Assembly: GCF_001746915.1 (NCBI RefSeq)
Contig: NZ_MJGC01000057.1
Coordinates: 1 to 64,000, forward strand
Source of the DNA: Desertifilum tharense IPPAS B-1220
GTDB lineage: Bacteria; Cyanobacteriota; Cyanobacteriia; Cyanobacteriales; Desertifilaceae
DNA length: 64,000 nt
Direction: 5' to 3'
Both the position numbers and the translations under genes were made by a program. Positions 17,173 to 26,275 of the stretch are shown piece by piece; within the stretch, counting starts at the first letter, position 1, and the number at the start of each line of letters is the position of its first letter. Below the pieces are notes generated by a model. It was not told the origin of the DNA, searched no databases, and saw only the letters and a list, made by a program, of their open reading frames with translations.

Positions 17173-18420
17173 ATGTTTAAGCGAGTTTTTCAGGTGGTTT
17201 TCTGGCTGTTGCTGCCAATGGCGATCGCAGCTTTGAGTTTTAGCTCTCCAGCCTATGCGCTAACGGACGAGCAGAAGCTGTTTAATGAGGTTTGGCGGCT
17301 GGTGGATCGTTCCTATGTCGATGAAACCTTTAATCACCAAAATTGGTGGCTGGTGCGTCAGAAGGCGCTGAGTAAACCGTTTGCCAATCGCGAGGAAGCG
17401 TATGAAGCGATTTCGCGGATGCTAAAGAGTTTGGACGATCCGTTTACGCGCTTCCTGAAGCCGGATCAATACCAGAATTTGCAGGTGACGACCTCTGGAG
17501 AACTGACGGGGGTGGGGTTGCAAATTGCGATTGAAGCGCAGACTGGGATTTTAACCGTGATTGCGCCAATTGCCGGATCGCCTGCGGAGGCGGCGGGGAT
17601 TCAGCCGTTCGATCGGATTGTGGCAATTGATGGGAATTCGACGCAGCAAATGACCTTAGAAGAGGCAGCAGACCGGATGCGAGGCCCTGCGGGGACTCGC
17701 GTAACCTTGCTGGTGGAACGGGGCGAACAGGGGGCAAATCCGGTGGAAGTGGTGCGCGATCGCATTACCCTGAATCCAGTCTATGCGGATGTGCGATCGG
17801 TGAGTGCAGGTGAGAAATCTTTACCTGTGGGTTACATTCGGTTAAGTCAATTTAATGCCTACGCCACCCCTGAACTCACTCAGGCGATTAATAAGCTAGA
17901 AACCCAAGGCGCGAAAGCCTATATCCTCGATTTACGCAATAACCCAGGCGGCTTATTACAGGCGGGGATTGAAATTGCTCGTTTGTGGCTAGATAATGGC
18001 ACGATTGTCTATGTGGTCAATCGTCAGGGGATTTTTGATAGCTTTGATGCCACCGGAACCGCGCTAACACAAGCACCTTTGGTGGTTTTAGTCAATCACG
18101 GTACGGCAAGTTCTAGCGAAATTTTAGCCGGGGCGCTTCACGATAATCACCGAGCAATCTTAGTGGGTGAGAAAACCTTCGGAAAAGGGCTAATTCAATC
18201 TTTGTTTGACTTATCCGATGGTTCGGGTTTAGCTGTGACGATCGCTAAATACGAAACCCCCGATCATCAAGATATTAACAAACTGGGAATTCAACCCGAT
18301 CGCGAAGTGGTCAGCCAAACCCCGATATTACCCACTCAAATTGCAACAGATGCCGATCCACAATATCAAGCGGCGATTGAGTTGTTAACGCAAGGTTCCT
18401 TACTAGCGGATGCAGCTTAA
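17173..18420 (+). CDS. ctpA: D1 C-terminal processing protease CtpA
   Basis: A 415-residue S41 protease exported to the thylakoid lumen or periplasm, where it trims the D1 precursor so the manganese cluster of photosystem II can assemble. A signal peptide (about 1-31, SPAYA), a PDZ domain (about 95-185) and a catalytic domain follow. Ser313, Lys338, Asp253, Arg255 and Glu316 fall at the same numbers I recall for the critical residues of Synechocystis CtpA. The ATG at 17173 is chosen because it directly precedes the signal peptide, although the frame is open further upstream. Confidence 0.96.
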   Translation: MFKRVFQVVFWLLLPMAIAALSFSSPAYALTDEQKLFNEVWRLVDRSYVDETFNHQNWWLVRQKALSKPFANREEAYEAISRMLKSLDDPFTRFLKPDQYQNLQVTTSGELTGVGLQIAIEAQTGILTVIAPIAGSPAEAAGIQPFDRIVAIDGNSTQQMTLEEAADRMRGPAGTRVTLLVERGEQGANPVEVVRDRITLNPVYADVRSVSAGEKSLPVGYIRLSQFNAYATPELTQAINKLETQGAKAYILDLRNNPGGLLQAGIEIARLWLDNGTIVYVVNRQGIFDSFDATGTALTQAPLVVLVNHGTASSSEILAGALHDNHRAILVGEKTFGKGLIQSLFDLSDGSGLAVTIAKYETPDHQDINKLGIQPDREVVSQTPILPTQIATDADPQYQAAIELLTQGSLLADAA

Positions 18421-18434
18421 AGCCCTCACCCTAA

Positions 18435-18454
18435 CCCTCTCCCCAGGGAGAGGG
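18435..18454. terminator. GC-rich hairpin after ctpA
   Basis: CCCTCTCCC (18435-18443) and GGGAGAGGG (18446-18454) form a perfect 9-bp stem 15 bp after the ctpA stop codon. There is no T-run, so it may stabilise the transcript end or be a dispersed intergenic repeat rather than a simple terminator. Confidence 0.5.
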
Positions 18455-18562
18455 AACCGGAGTTTAACTCCCTATCATCTTCCCCACTCAGCACACTGCT
18501 ACGCGGAAGCTAACGCAACAGCACTTTCTACTCAGCACTCTTTGTCCCCCCATCCTCTTCTC

Positions 18563-18586
18563 ACTCGGAACTCGGAACTCGGAACT
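18563..18586. repeat. Short heptamer repeat ACTCGGA
   Basis: Three consecutive ACTCGGA units, the last variant, followed by ACTTTGC-ACTC. The pattern is the same seven-base spacing as the arrays at 27921 and 52592. It lies between ctpA and glpK, in low-complexity C/T-rich DNA. Confidence 0.6.
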
Positions 18587-18626
18587 TTGCACTCTTTTCC
18601 CCCCATCCCCCCATCTCCCCACCTCC

Positions 18627-20126
18627 TCACCTCCAATATTTCACCCGTTCTACCGCTTTTTGCCATTGCTGAAAATGGGCTTGTGCTGAGGCTGCACCTG
18701 TGCCAGGGTGGAAAGTGCGATCGCATTCTCGGCTAGTCACTAATTCCTGGTAATCTGACCAGAAGCCAGCGGTTAAACCTGCGCCAAACGCGGCACCTTG
18801 GGCGGTAGCCTCTTGGATGGTAGGGCGTTCTACGGGGATACCCAGCACATCGGCTTGAAATTGCATCAGAAAGTTGTTGCGACACGCGCCGCCATCCACT
18901 TTCAGCAGGTTGATGGGCGTGGGAGAATCTTGATTAATCGCGTCTACCACTTCTTTGACTTGATAGGCGATCGCTTCTAGGGTAGCCCGAACCAAATGTT
19001 CTCGCCGAACGCCCCCTGTTAGCCCCAGGAATGCACCTCTGGCAGTCATATCCCAGTGGGGTGCGCCTAAACCGCTAAAGGCGGGTACAAAGCAAACGCC
19101 AGCGGTATCGGGGACTTGTTGCGCTAGGGTTTCGGTTTCGGGTGCGGAGTCAATTAAACCTAAGCCATCGCGCAACCATTGAATGCAAGCGCCTGTGGTA
19201 AACATTGCCCCTTCTAAGGCATAGTTCGCCTCAATTTGCCCGTTGTGGCGGCGAGTCCAGGCGATGGTGGTCAGCATTTGGTTTTGCGATCGCACTGCGG
19301 TTTTCCCGGTTTGAGCGATCAGAAAGCTGCCCGTACCATAGGTGCATTTTACCGTACCAGGGCGATCGCAGCCATGAGCAAATAAGGCCGCCTGTTGATC
19401 GCCAAAAACTGCTGTAATTGGGATTTCTGCACCAAAAAGTTGAGAATCGGTAATGCCAAATTCGCTTAAACTGGGTTGAATCTGGGGCAGCCATTCACCG
19501 GGAATCCCAAATAGTTCTAATAAGCGGTTATCCCACTCCTGCTGTATTAGATTCATCAGCAGAGTACGGCTAGCATTACTATGATCGGTCGCGTGAACCT
19601 TTCGCCCTGTAAGATTCCACAAAATCCAAGTATCAATCGTTCCAGCTAAAATACGATTCCGTTCAATCTCTGGATGCGTTTGATTTAACCCATCCATTAA
19701 CCAAGCTAACTTAGTCGCAGAAAAATAAGCATCCAGCACTAACCCCGTGCGAGATTGAATCTCTTCAGCATGACCTAACTCAGCCAGTTGATGGCATAAT
19801 GGGGCAGTTCGTCGGTCTTGCCAAACAATTGCCCGATGCAGGGGTTTTCCCGTCATTTTATCCCACAGCAAGCAAGTTTCTCGCTGCACCGTTAACCCCA
19901 AAGCCGCGATTTGTTGAGCAGAAATACCCGTATTTTTGATAACTTGCTGAATGCAGTGCAACGTATCTTGCCAAATCTCGTTTGGGTCATGTTCCAACCA
20001 ACCGGGATGGGGATAATATTGGGTGAGTTCTTTATAAGCTTGTCCGGTAATTTGTCCAGCTTTATCAAATAAGATAGCGCGGTTGCCAGTCGTACCGAGG
20101 TCGAGAGCGAGAATATAATCAGACAT
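18627..20126 (-). CDS. glpK: Glycerol kinase
   Basis: A 499-residue FGGY-family kinase that phosphorylates glycerol to sn-glycerol 3-phosphate with ATP, feeding lipid synthesis. It has the N-terminal phosphate loop LDLGTTGNRAILFD, a central FGDQQAALFAHGC segment, the KCTYGTGSFL loop and the C-terminal LLKVDGGACRNNFLMQ signature. Length matches the family (about 495-500). No glycerol transporter or GlpD gene is adjacent. Confidence 0.96.
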   Translation of the reverse strand: MSDYILALDLGTTGNRAILFDKAGQITGQAYKELTQYYPHPGWLEHDPNEIWQDTLHCIQQVIKNTGISAQQIAALGLTVQRETCLLWDKMTGKPLHRAIVWQDRRTAPLCHQLAELGHAEEIQSRTGLVLDAYFSATKLAWLMDGLNQTHPEIERNRILAGTIDTWILWNLTGRKVHATDHSNASRTLLMNLIQQEWDNRLLELFGIPGEWLPQIQPSLSEFGITDSQLFGAEIPITAVFGDQQAALFAHGCDRPGTVKCTYGTGSFLIAQTGKTAVRSQNQMLTTIAWTRRHNGQIEANYALEGAMFTTGACIQWLRDGLGLIDSAPETETLAQQVPDTAGVCFVPAFSGLGAPHWDMTARGAFLGLTGGVRREHLVRATLEAIAYQVKEVVDAINQDSPTPINLLKVDGGACRNNFLMQFQADVLGIPVERPTIQEATAQGAAFGAGLTAGFWSDYQELVTSRECDRTFHPGTGAASAQAHFQQWQKAVERVKYWR

Positions 20127-20294
20127 AGAATATTCCGGGAAATGCGTGCTTGGCTGAATCCGGTTGATGAAGTATAGTCTATCAAAACCAGATCCCAGAA
20201 TTCTTGGAGAAGTTGGGGATCTCTGTTCCCAATTTAACTGAAAAGCACTGTATGTTTTATTTTGATTTTCAAGATTTATTTAACAAATTCAAAT

Positions 20295-20906
20295 ATGATC
20301 GTTACACTGATTGGAATGTCGAATATCGGTAAAAGCTATTGGTCAAATCAATTAACAACAATAGGCTTTGAGCGCTTTGATTGCGATACAAAAATCGCTA
20401 ATAAACTTAGCCAGCAGCTAAGAGAACCAACTATTTCTCTGCAAACTATCGGAAACTGGTTAGGACTTCCTGATACCGCCAATTTTCAGGAACGAGAAGC
20501 GCAATATTTAGCCTGCGAAGCTGAAGTCATGCAGGAGGCGATTGAGTATAGTATGGAAAATCGCGATCGCAATCTTGTTATCGATACGGGTGGAAGCGCT
20601 ATCTATATCGGTGAAGAGGTATTTACTCAACTACGCGCCTTTGGTGAAATTGTCTATTTAACCATTCCTGCTGAAGTTCACCAAATGATGCTTCAAGACT
20701 ATCTTAATCGCCCTAAACCTTTGATTTGGAATGGAATGTTTCAGCCAATGCCTAATGAAAATAGGCATAAAACTTTCTCTCGATGTTATTCACAGTTAAT
20801 TGCTCAACGAGATCGGCTTTATGAAAAAGTATGTACGCTTAAGTTAGACTATCAATTTTATCGACAACCGGGTTTAACGGCTGAGTTTTTTTACAGCATA
20901 TTGTAG
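20295..20906 (+). CDS. P-loop kinase, shikimate kinase-like
   Basis: 203 residues with Walker A GMSNIGKSYWS near the N-terminus, an acidic FDCDTKIA segment like the shikimate kinase D-D motif, and VIDTGGSAIY in place of the usual substrate-binding GGG. Base composition is AT-richer than its neighbours. It may be a shikimate kinase paralogue with another substrate; it is longer than AroK (about 170-190). The ATG at 20295 is preferred over an in-frame TTG at 20262. Confidence 0.75.
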   Translation: MIVTLIGMSNIGKSYWSNQLTTIGFERFDCDTKIANKLSQQLREPTISLQTIGNWLGLPDTANFQEREAQYLACEAEVMQEAIEYSMENRDRNLVIDTGGSAIYIGEEVFTQLRAFGEIVYLTIPAEVHQMMLQDYLNRPKPLIWNGMFQPMPNENRHKTFSRCYSQLIAQRDRLYEKVCTLKLDYQFYRQPGLTAEFFYSIL

Positions 20907-20945
20907 CAAGGGTAACTGAATAAATTGTTTTAATTCTCAATAAAA

Positions 20946-20977
20946 AAACCTGCTATTCCTCAAAGATAAGCAGGCTT
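20946..20977. terminator. Possible terminator between convergent genes
   Basis: CCTGCT (20949-20954) pairs with AGCAGG (20969-20974), extended by A/T pairs across one mismatch and flanked by an A-run on the left and TTAAA on the right. It lies between the kinase gene and the convergent exported-protein gene. Confidence 0.5.
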
Positions 20978-21002
20978 AAATCAGTTAACCAAGAATTATG
21001 GA

Positions 21003-21515
21003 TTACAAGCTGGGTACCTGGGGTTGAGCCATCTGAATTGTTACCTTATAACCCCTTTGACTAGGAGCAATATTGGGATTGTCTTCCGCTTCAATTCGCA
21101 AAATTGCTACGCGAACTTCTTCACCCTTCCAAAAGCCAATTTGAGTTTCATCAACTCCCGAAGCTGCATATTGGTTATTTTCGACCCATCCTTGCTTCGT
21201 TAACATTGGTTTTAGGGCATTCCGAAGTTGAGCCGCATTTTGAAAGTTTTGTCTAGAAACTGTTGCGCTTAAAACGCAACTTTGACCCCCTACACCGCTT
21301 ACCATATCGTTAAATGGGGCGGGATTTTGTGCAAGGGGAGAATCGCTTAATTTCAGCAGATAAGCCATCTCCATTTGCACATCCTCGCAATCATCCCAGG
21401 CGGGGCTAAACCGTCCAGCTTGGGCAATTGTTTGGGCAGACAAAGGCATTGCAGAAAAAGCTAGCGTACCGATGGCAAGACTTGCAAAAACTTGTTGAAT
21501 TTTGGACGCAACCAT
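21003..21515 (-). CDS. Exported protein of unknown function
   Basis: 170 residues with a clear signal peptide (KIQQVFASLAIGTLAFSA, cleavage after AQT or AQA near 28-33). The mature protein has two cysteines (about 43 and 80) and no domain I recognise. It lies 50 bp downstream of the large subtilase gene on the same strand and may be co-transcribed with it, but nothing shows a functional link. Confidence 0.75.
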   Translation of the reverse strand: MVASKIQQVFASLAIGTLAFSAMPLSAQTIAQAGRFSPAWDDCEDVQMEMAYLLKLSDSPLAQNPAPFNDMVSGVGGQSCVLSATVSRQNFQNAAQLRNALKPMLTKQGWVENNQYAASGVDETQIGFWKGEEVRVAILRIEAEDNPNIAPSQRGYKVTIQMAQPQVPSL

Positions 21516-21565
21516 CTGAGTTCTCCTAAAAAATAATCACAGTCGGAATGAATTGCTTTTGGCAA

Positions 21566-24004
21566 TTATTGATTCAATTGAACTTGCAAGCCAATTCCAT
21601 TCGGATTTGCAGTTTCAATCAAAATTTGAGCAACTCTATCGGGGGTGAGATTCGGATTCGCTTGGAGCATTAATGCAATCACTCCCGATACGTGAGGCGT
21701 AGCCATTGAAGTTCCGCTAAGTTTGTTATAGCTTCCGCCCGGTAAAACCGATAAAACCTCATAACCCGGAGCTGTTACGTAGCTGCGCGGCTGGGTACCT
21801 GCGGGGTTAGAGAAAGTGGTATATTCGTTATCGCGGCTAATAGCACCAACTGCGATCGCCAAACCTTGAGTGCTTAAAATAGCTGGAAAAATTGGCTCTG
21901 TCACGCCTTTATTGGCGCGTTCATTTCCAGAAGCAATAACCGCAACAACGCCTCGTTCTTTGGCATACCGCAGAGCATCTTCCACCAGTTCAATATTAGG
22001 AATTCTCCAATCTGGATCGAAACCAAGACTCATTTGCAGAATCCTCGCGCCATTATCCACGGCATAACGGATTGCATTAGCAATAGGTTGTGCAAAATCT
22101 TCAATTTTCTCCACACCCGTTGCTCTAATCGGCATAATCGTCGCTTCATGAGCAACCCCTACGGAGTTAACTGTTTGACCATTGGATAGTACCCAATCTG
22201 CATTATCATTGCGAGCCGCCACAGTCCCCGCAACATGAGTACCGTGAACTTCTTTAGGCGGTGGTTGTGGATTGTTGTCGTTGTCTACAAAATCCCAACC
22301 GCGCACATCATCCACGAAACCATTATTGTCATCATCAATGCCGTTACCAGGGATCTCCCCGACATTCACCCACATATTGTCTTTTAAGCCGGGGTGTTCG
22401 CCATCTACGCCATCATCAATGACAGCGACAATTACCCCTTTACCCGTAAACCCTCGGTTCCATACCGCCGGAACCTGTATCAGATTTAAGTCACCCGCAT
22501 TGTTGATATCGACTGAAGGTGAATATTCAGAGGGTGCAAACGGCATTTCGCCAATTGCTCGTGCCACTGCGGCGGCGGCATCAATGCGACCATAACCGTA
22601 GAGGCTTTGGAACGAAGGTTGCGCGGAGATAGCTGAAAGATTCAGGCTGTAAGGAGTTGTTTCGGCTTGTAAGTCCATTTGACTTACCCCGATAAAGTAT
22701 TCTCCCGCAGGCAAACCTAGAAATGATAAGCGCGGTTCGACAGCGTTTCCATCTTCAATTGCCAAGCGCTCTACTAAACCCGGAAATATTCGCCAGACTT
22801 CACCCTCATCGACCTGACCATTATTGTTAATATCTTGGAGGAGTTCGATTTGAACGCGAGAGCTATCAATATTGCTTAAGTTGATGTCGATATTGCTGGG
22901 CGCATCCAAAGAAAATCGGTAGGTTTTAACCGGATCGTCGCCGGAAAGATTTCCATCAAAGCGTGTTGGGGTTTGACCTAACAATCCCACATCCACAGCA
23001 GTTTCTAGGGGAAACTGAATTGGCGTAACTTCTAAGGTCAGTTCGTACTCTGTATCGCCCTCAAATTGAGAAACGATCGCATAATAGCGATCGCTAGGAT
23101 AAAGGCTATGAATTTCAATAACATCGGCTTGTGTCCCGGCATTTTGTGAGAGGGCTACAAGTTCGGTCAGTTCAAATATGCCGTTATTATTCCGGTCATT
23201 GTAGAGGGAAAGGTCGGCATCCGCAGTGAGGTTATCTAAGGTGATTTTGATCCGGTTGGCAGTTGCCAGCGCGAAGTTATAAATCTGCTCAGACGCTCCA
23301 GTCCCGACAAAGAGGTCGCTTGCTGCTGAAAAACCTTTTAGACTCCCATTTTCGGCTAACTGAGATATTTGAAAAGTTGTATTGTTACCACTAATGGGCT
23401 TGCCGTCAGCAATGATTCCAAAGCGGACGCTAGTACCTGGGCGTTCTTCTGCTTCACCAAATTCAAGATAATGAGCAATGGCTGTAGTTTCGCCTCGTGC
23501 CACGGCTTCAGCAACATCAGGGTTATTCGTTAAGTAGTCGCGCGGGGTAAATACGTCCTCAAACTCAGGGCGGCGGATCGGGTTGAGAGGATCGCTGAAT
23601 TCGCGGTTTTCAAACTGACCGAATTGTAAGAAATGTTGGTAAGCAGTCAGCGGATCGGGCGTTTGTCGGCTACTTTCAACTGCTTCTAAGATATCTGGGT
23701 TGTAAGCTAGGTAATAGTCTGTGTTGAATTGAGCAATGGGGTCGCGATCTTCAAACTGTCCTTGGGTTAAGAAGTGGTCGATGGCTGTGGTCTGACCGCT
23801 ACTGACAGCTTCGGCAACATCATTGTAGAAGGATAGGTAAAATTCGGGGTCGAAAAATAGGCTGGGGGCGCGACCTTCAAATTTACCAAAGTTCTGGAAG
23901 TGTTCTAGCGCAGAAGAAACAACTCCTGTGTTTAAGCCTTCGGCTACATCAGGATTTGTGCTGAGGTAAAAGTTGGAATCGAAGTTTGTGTTGATGTCGA
24001 GCAT
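21566..24004 (-). CDS. Surface-type subtilase with N-terminal repeats and PPC-like domains
   Basis: An 812-residue S8 peptidase. Four repeats of about 40 residues occupy 8-47, 50-90, 92-138 and 150-190, each with a YLxxNPDVAEAV core followed by a HFxxFGxxExR end. Two beta-rich segments (about 215-330 and 335-455) resemble pre-peptidase C-terminal domains. The catalytic domain (about 510-805) has Asp530 (VIDDGVDG), His587 (HGTHVAG) and Ser766 (GTSMATP). A calcium-loop-like DDDNNGFVDD segment lies near 560. No classical signal peptide is seen. The NPDVAEAV repeats are common in secreted cyanobacterial proteins, so export to the surface is likely. Confidence 0.9.
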   Translation of the reverse strand: MLDINTNFDSNFYLSTNPDVAEGLNTGVVSSALEHFQNFGKFEGRAPSLFFDPEFYLSFYNDVAEAVSSGQTTAIDHFLTQGQFEDRDPIAQFNTDYYLAYNPDILEAVESSRQTPDPLTAYQHFLQFGQFENREFSDPLNPIRRPEFEDVFTPRDYLTNNPDVAEAVARGETTAIAHYLEFGEAEERPGTSVRFGIIADGKPISGNNTTFQISQLAENGSLKGFSAASDLFVGTGASEQIYNFALATANRIKITLDNLTADADLSLYNDRNNNGIFELTELVALSQNAGTQADVIEIHSLYPSDRYYAIVSQFEGDTEYELTLEVTPIQFPLETAVDVGLLGQTPTRFDGNLSGDDPVKTYRFSLDAPSNIDINLSNIDSSRVQIELLQDINNNGQVDEGEVWRIFPGLVERLAIEDGNAVEPRLSFLGLPAGEYFIGVSQMDLQAETTPYSLNLSAISAQPSFQSLYGYGRIDAAAAVARAIGEMPFAPSEYSPSVDINNAGDLNLIQVPAVWNRGFTGKGVIVAVIDDGVDGEHPGLKDNMWVNVGEIPGNGIDDDNNGFVDDVRGWDFVDNDNNPQPPPKEVHGTHVAGTVAARNDNADWVLSNGQTVNSVGVAHEATIMPIRATGVEKIEDFAQPIANAIRYAVDNGARILQMSLGFDPDWRIPNIELVEDALRYAKERGVVAVIASGNERANKGVTEPIFPAILSTQGLAIAVGAISRDNEYTTFSNPAGTQPRSYVTAPGYEVLSVLPGGSYNKLSGTSMATPHVSGVIALMLQANPNLTPDRVAQILIETANPNGIGLQVQLNQ

Positions 24005-24600
24005 AGGGGCTTGGGGAGACAGTCAAACGAATTTAATGCATTTGCCAACAGACTTGAAGCTAATCTGGTGCAGAGAACGAGCAGTAAGAATTACCCCCAG
24101 AGAGTTGAGGTGAATTAAAGTTTAAGAATTGCTTGGTTCTGCGTTTGGAAAACGAACCATCAAGGCAATTTGGATAATTTGAAGCAACTTCTCAAGTCAG
24201 ACTTTGGGAAACTGCACCTCAAGCGAATAGCCAGTAAGTGTCAGGGTATCGAAGTGGCTCAAGAGGCTTGCTGAGTTGGCTCGGAATATCTTCGCAGTCT
24301 GTACGGGTTTTTCTAGGTATTTGGTTTGAGTGCTGTACTCTTTTAAACTAGTAACACGCGCTCTAATCATTAGGCTACTGAGGGAAATACTGAGATCGTC
24401 TTAGGACGTTGGTTTAAATCCGTAGTATCCTGGAGTGCGTAGCAGAAACTGGTCAGCAAGAGCGATCGCTATCTTTCCGGCTGACAAGAATTATACTTAT
24501 GGAGCTAGCGCGATCGCCGTTGTAGAAATTGTCTCCATAACTCAAATCCCCAGTTTTTCTAGAAAACCGGGGACTTCAAGTCTTGTTGAACGTTCAACAG
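24005..24600. other. 600-bp noncoding stretch with two palindromes
   Basis: No convincing ORF. A stem of CCCC-A-GTTTT and AAAAC-C-GGGG lies at 24548-24572. A perfect 16-bp palindrome, TGTTGAACGTTCAACA, sits at 24584-24599, directly after the yajQ stop codon; either could help end yajQ transcription. The upstream region of the large subtilase gene also falls here, without a recognisable promoter. Confidence 0.5.
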
Positions 24601-25092
24601 CTAGCGATAGTTGGTAAACTGCAAAGCAATGGGGAAATCTTCTTGTTTGATTCGTTGAATGACTTGTTGTAAGTCATCTTTAGATTTTGCTGTCACCCGC
24701 ACTGCGTCGCCTTGAATAGACGATTGAATCTTCTTAAATTCATCGCGGATCAGTTTGGTGATTTTCTTGGCAATTTCTTGATCGATGCCTTTTTTGAGTT
24801 TAATTTCTTGGCGAACTCGGTTGCCACTTGCCGAGTCTACTTTGCCGAATTCAAAGATTTTCAAAGATAGCTTACGACTTGCCGCTTTTTCGTTCAAAAT
24901 TCCATGAACGGCGTCTAGAGTAAACTCGCTATCGGTATTCACGGTAATGGTATCTTCACCCAATTCTACCGTTGTTTTCGTGTCTTTGAGGTCGTAGCGA
25001 CTGCCAATTTGACGATTGGTTTGATCGACAGCATTCACCAATTCTTGACGGTCAAAATCGCTGACAATATCAAAGGAAAAGGTAGAAGCCAT
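24601..25092 (-). CDS. YajQ family nucleotide-binding protein
   Basis: 163 residues covering the whole YajQ family: [20 protein letters not shown] at the N-terminus, the [13 protein letters not shown] segment, and [20 protein letters not shown] with [11 protein letters not shown] at the C-terminus. Members bind nucleotides; some bind cyclic di-GMP and act as effectors in other bacteria. The ATG at 25092 gives the family length, although the frame is open to 25314. It is downstream of the MAPEG gene on the same strand. Confidence 0.95.
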   Translation of the reverse strand: MASTFSFDIVSDFDRQELVNAVDQTNRQIGSRYDLKDTKTTVELGEDTITVNTDSEFTLDAVHGILNEKAASRKLSLKIFEFGKVDSASGNRVRQEIKLKKGIDQEIAKKITKLIRDEFKKIQSSIQGDAVRVTAKSKDDLQQVIQRIKQEDFPIALQFTNYR

Positions 25093-25145
25093 AATAAATT
25101 TCTGAGAACCAATTAAGAGGGATAAAACAGATGAATCAACCCAGA

Positions 25146-25577
25146 TTAGAGCGTAACTTGACTGACGGCCCTGAGACTGAGAATAATTAAGGTTAAACTG
25201 CTGGCCGAACCGATACCAAACATCAGCGATCGCCCAATGGGGATATCCAGAATATAGAATACCGAATAGAACGCGCGGGCAATCGGAAATGCGATCGCCG
25301 CCCCAATGGCCCAACTCGAACTCACCCCAGACACATAGGCCATCAAAGCCGCCGCCGTATAGAGCGAGAAAGCTTCAAACGAATTCTGATGCGCCCAAGT
25401 TGCTCGTTTGGCATAGTCTGGCAGCTTATCGAGCATCGCGCGGGGCGTTTTGAGGTATTCCATGCCCCCTTGTGCCCGCGCATAGGCAACCACCCCAAAC
25501 GGCAGGTAGATCGAAACGGCTGCCGCTGTTAGGGAATAAAGGAGAACCGCAGGAATTGACATCTCAGGGAGATTCAT
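25146..25577 (-). CDS. MAPEG family membrane protein
   Basis: 143 residues with four hydrophobic helices and the segment [16 protein letters not shown] typical of the MAPEG superfamily (membrane-associated proteins in eicosanoid and glutathione metabolism). Bacterial members are poorly characterised. It sits between a SLOG-like gene (8 bp upstream) and yajQ on the same strand. Confidence 0.88.
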   Translation of the reverse strand: MNLPEMSIPAVLLYSLTAAAVSIYLPFGVVAYARAQGGMEYLKTPRAMLDKLPDYAKRATWAHQNSFEAFSLYTAAALMAYVSGVSSSWAIGAAIAFPIARAFYSVFYILDIPIGRSLMFGIGSASSLTLIILSLRAVSQVTL

Positions 25578-25585
25578 CTGACAAA

Positions 25586-26089
25586 TTAATCAAAATAGAA
25601 TAACGTCACGACCTTACGCTGTTCCTCTGCCTCTTGACAAGTTTTCAGCAAGGTCACGCTATCGTGAAAAGCAAAACAAATCAATTGCTGACAGCGCGAA
25701 ACAATCTCCGCATTGCAGATCGCGCTGGCTTCAGCTAGGGATAAACCATTATTTTCTGGCTTTTCCACCAGATGCATCACTTCTTCGAGTTGCTTGCGGG
25801 ACTCTAGCGGCTGGCGATCCAAACTTTGGGGCAAAATCACCGTCAACAAATTTGGATCTGCCCGCATCGCCCCGCGAATGGCTGCGGCATTCGTGCCCGT
25901 TGCACCAGAGGTCAACAAGCGATTTCCGGATAGAACCAGAGCATAACTCATCATCTCAATTAAATGCTGATGAGTGATCGGAACGTGGCGCGATCCCAGC
26001 AGCGCGATCCGCTTCGATCCCGTTTGTTGGATCGTTGCGAGTTCTTGTGCTAACTCATCAATCTTGGGGAGATCTAACGATTGACTCAA
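25586..26089 (-). CDS. SLOG-like Rossmann protein (DprA/LOG-related)
   Basis: 167 residues. A glycine-rich strand-loop (IALLGSRHVP), the segment LLTSGATGTNAAAIRGA and a later Ser/Cys-rich strand resemble the nucleotide-binding Rossmann fold shared by DprA, LOG and TIR-linked SLOG proteins. It lacks the full DprA domain and is distinct from the genuine dprA at 62129. Function is unknown; a role in binding a nucleotide is inferred from the fold. Confidence 0.65.
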   Translation of the reverse strand: MSQSLDLPKIDELAQELATIQQTGSKRIALLGSRHVPITHQHLIEMMSYALVLSGNRLLTSGATGTNAAAIRGAMRADPNLLTVILPQSLDRQPLESRKQLEEVMHLVEKPENNGLSLAEASAICNAEIVSRCQQLICFAFHDSVTLLKTCQEAEEQRKVVTLFYFD

Positions 26090-26275
26090 AGTCAGTAAGT
26101 CTTGGGCTGAACAACCTCGCTATTTTAGCAGATTCACAGGAATTGGCTCATGGCAAATTGCGAATTCTCGCTCAAGGTTGCACAGACCCTAAATGCAGAG
26201 CGCCTCCGTGCGATCGCGAAGACCCCATAGAGGCGCTTAAGGGATTGAAACCCAAGGCGTGCGGTGCCCAACATC

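Noticed and set aside
18410-18736. 108-residue frame through the ctpA-glpK spacer
   Set aside because: It translates the C/T-rich low-complexity and heptamer DNA and runs into the 3' end of glpK.
24435-24617. 60-residue plus-strand frame after the subtilase spacer
   Set aside because: No motif, no ribosome binding site, and it covers hairpin DNA and the end of yajQ.
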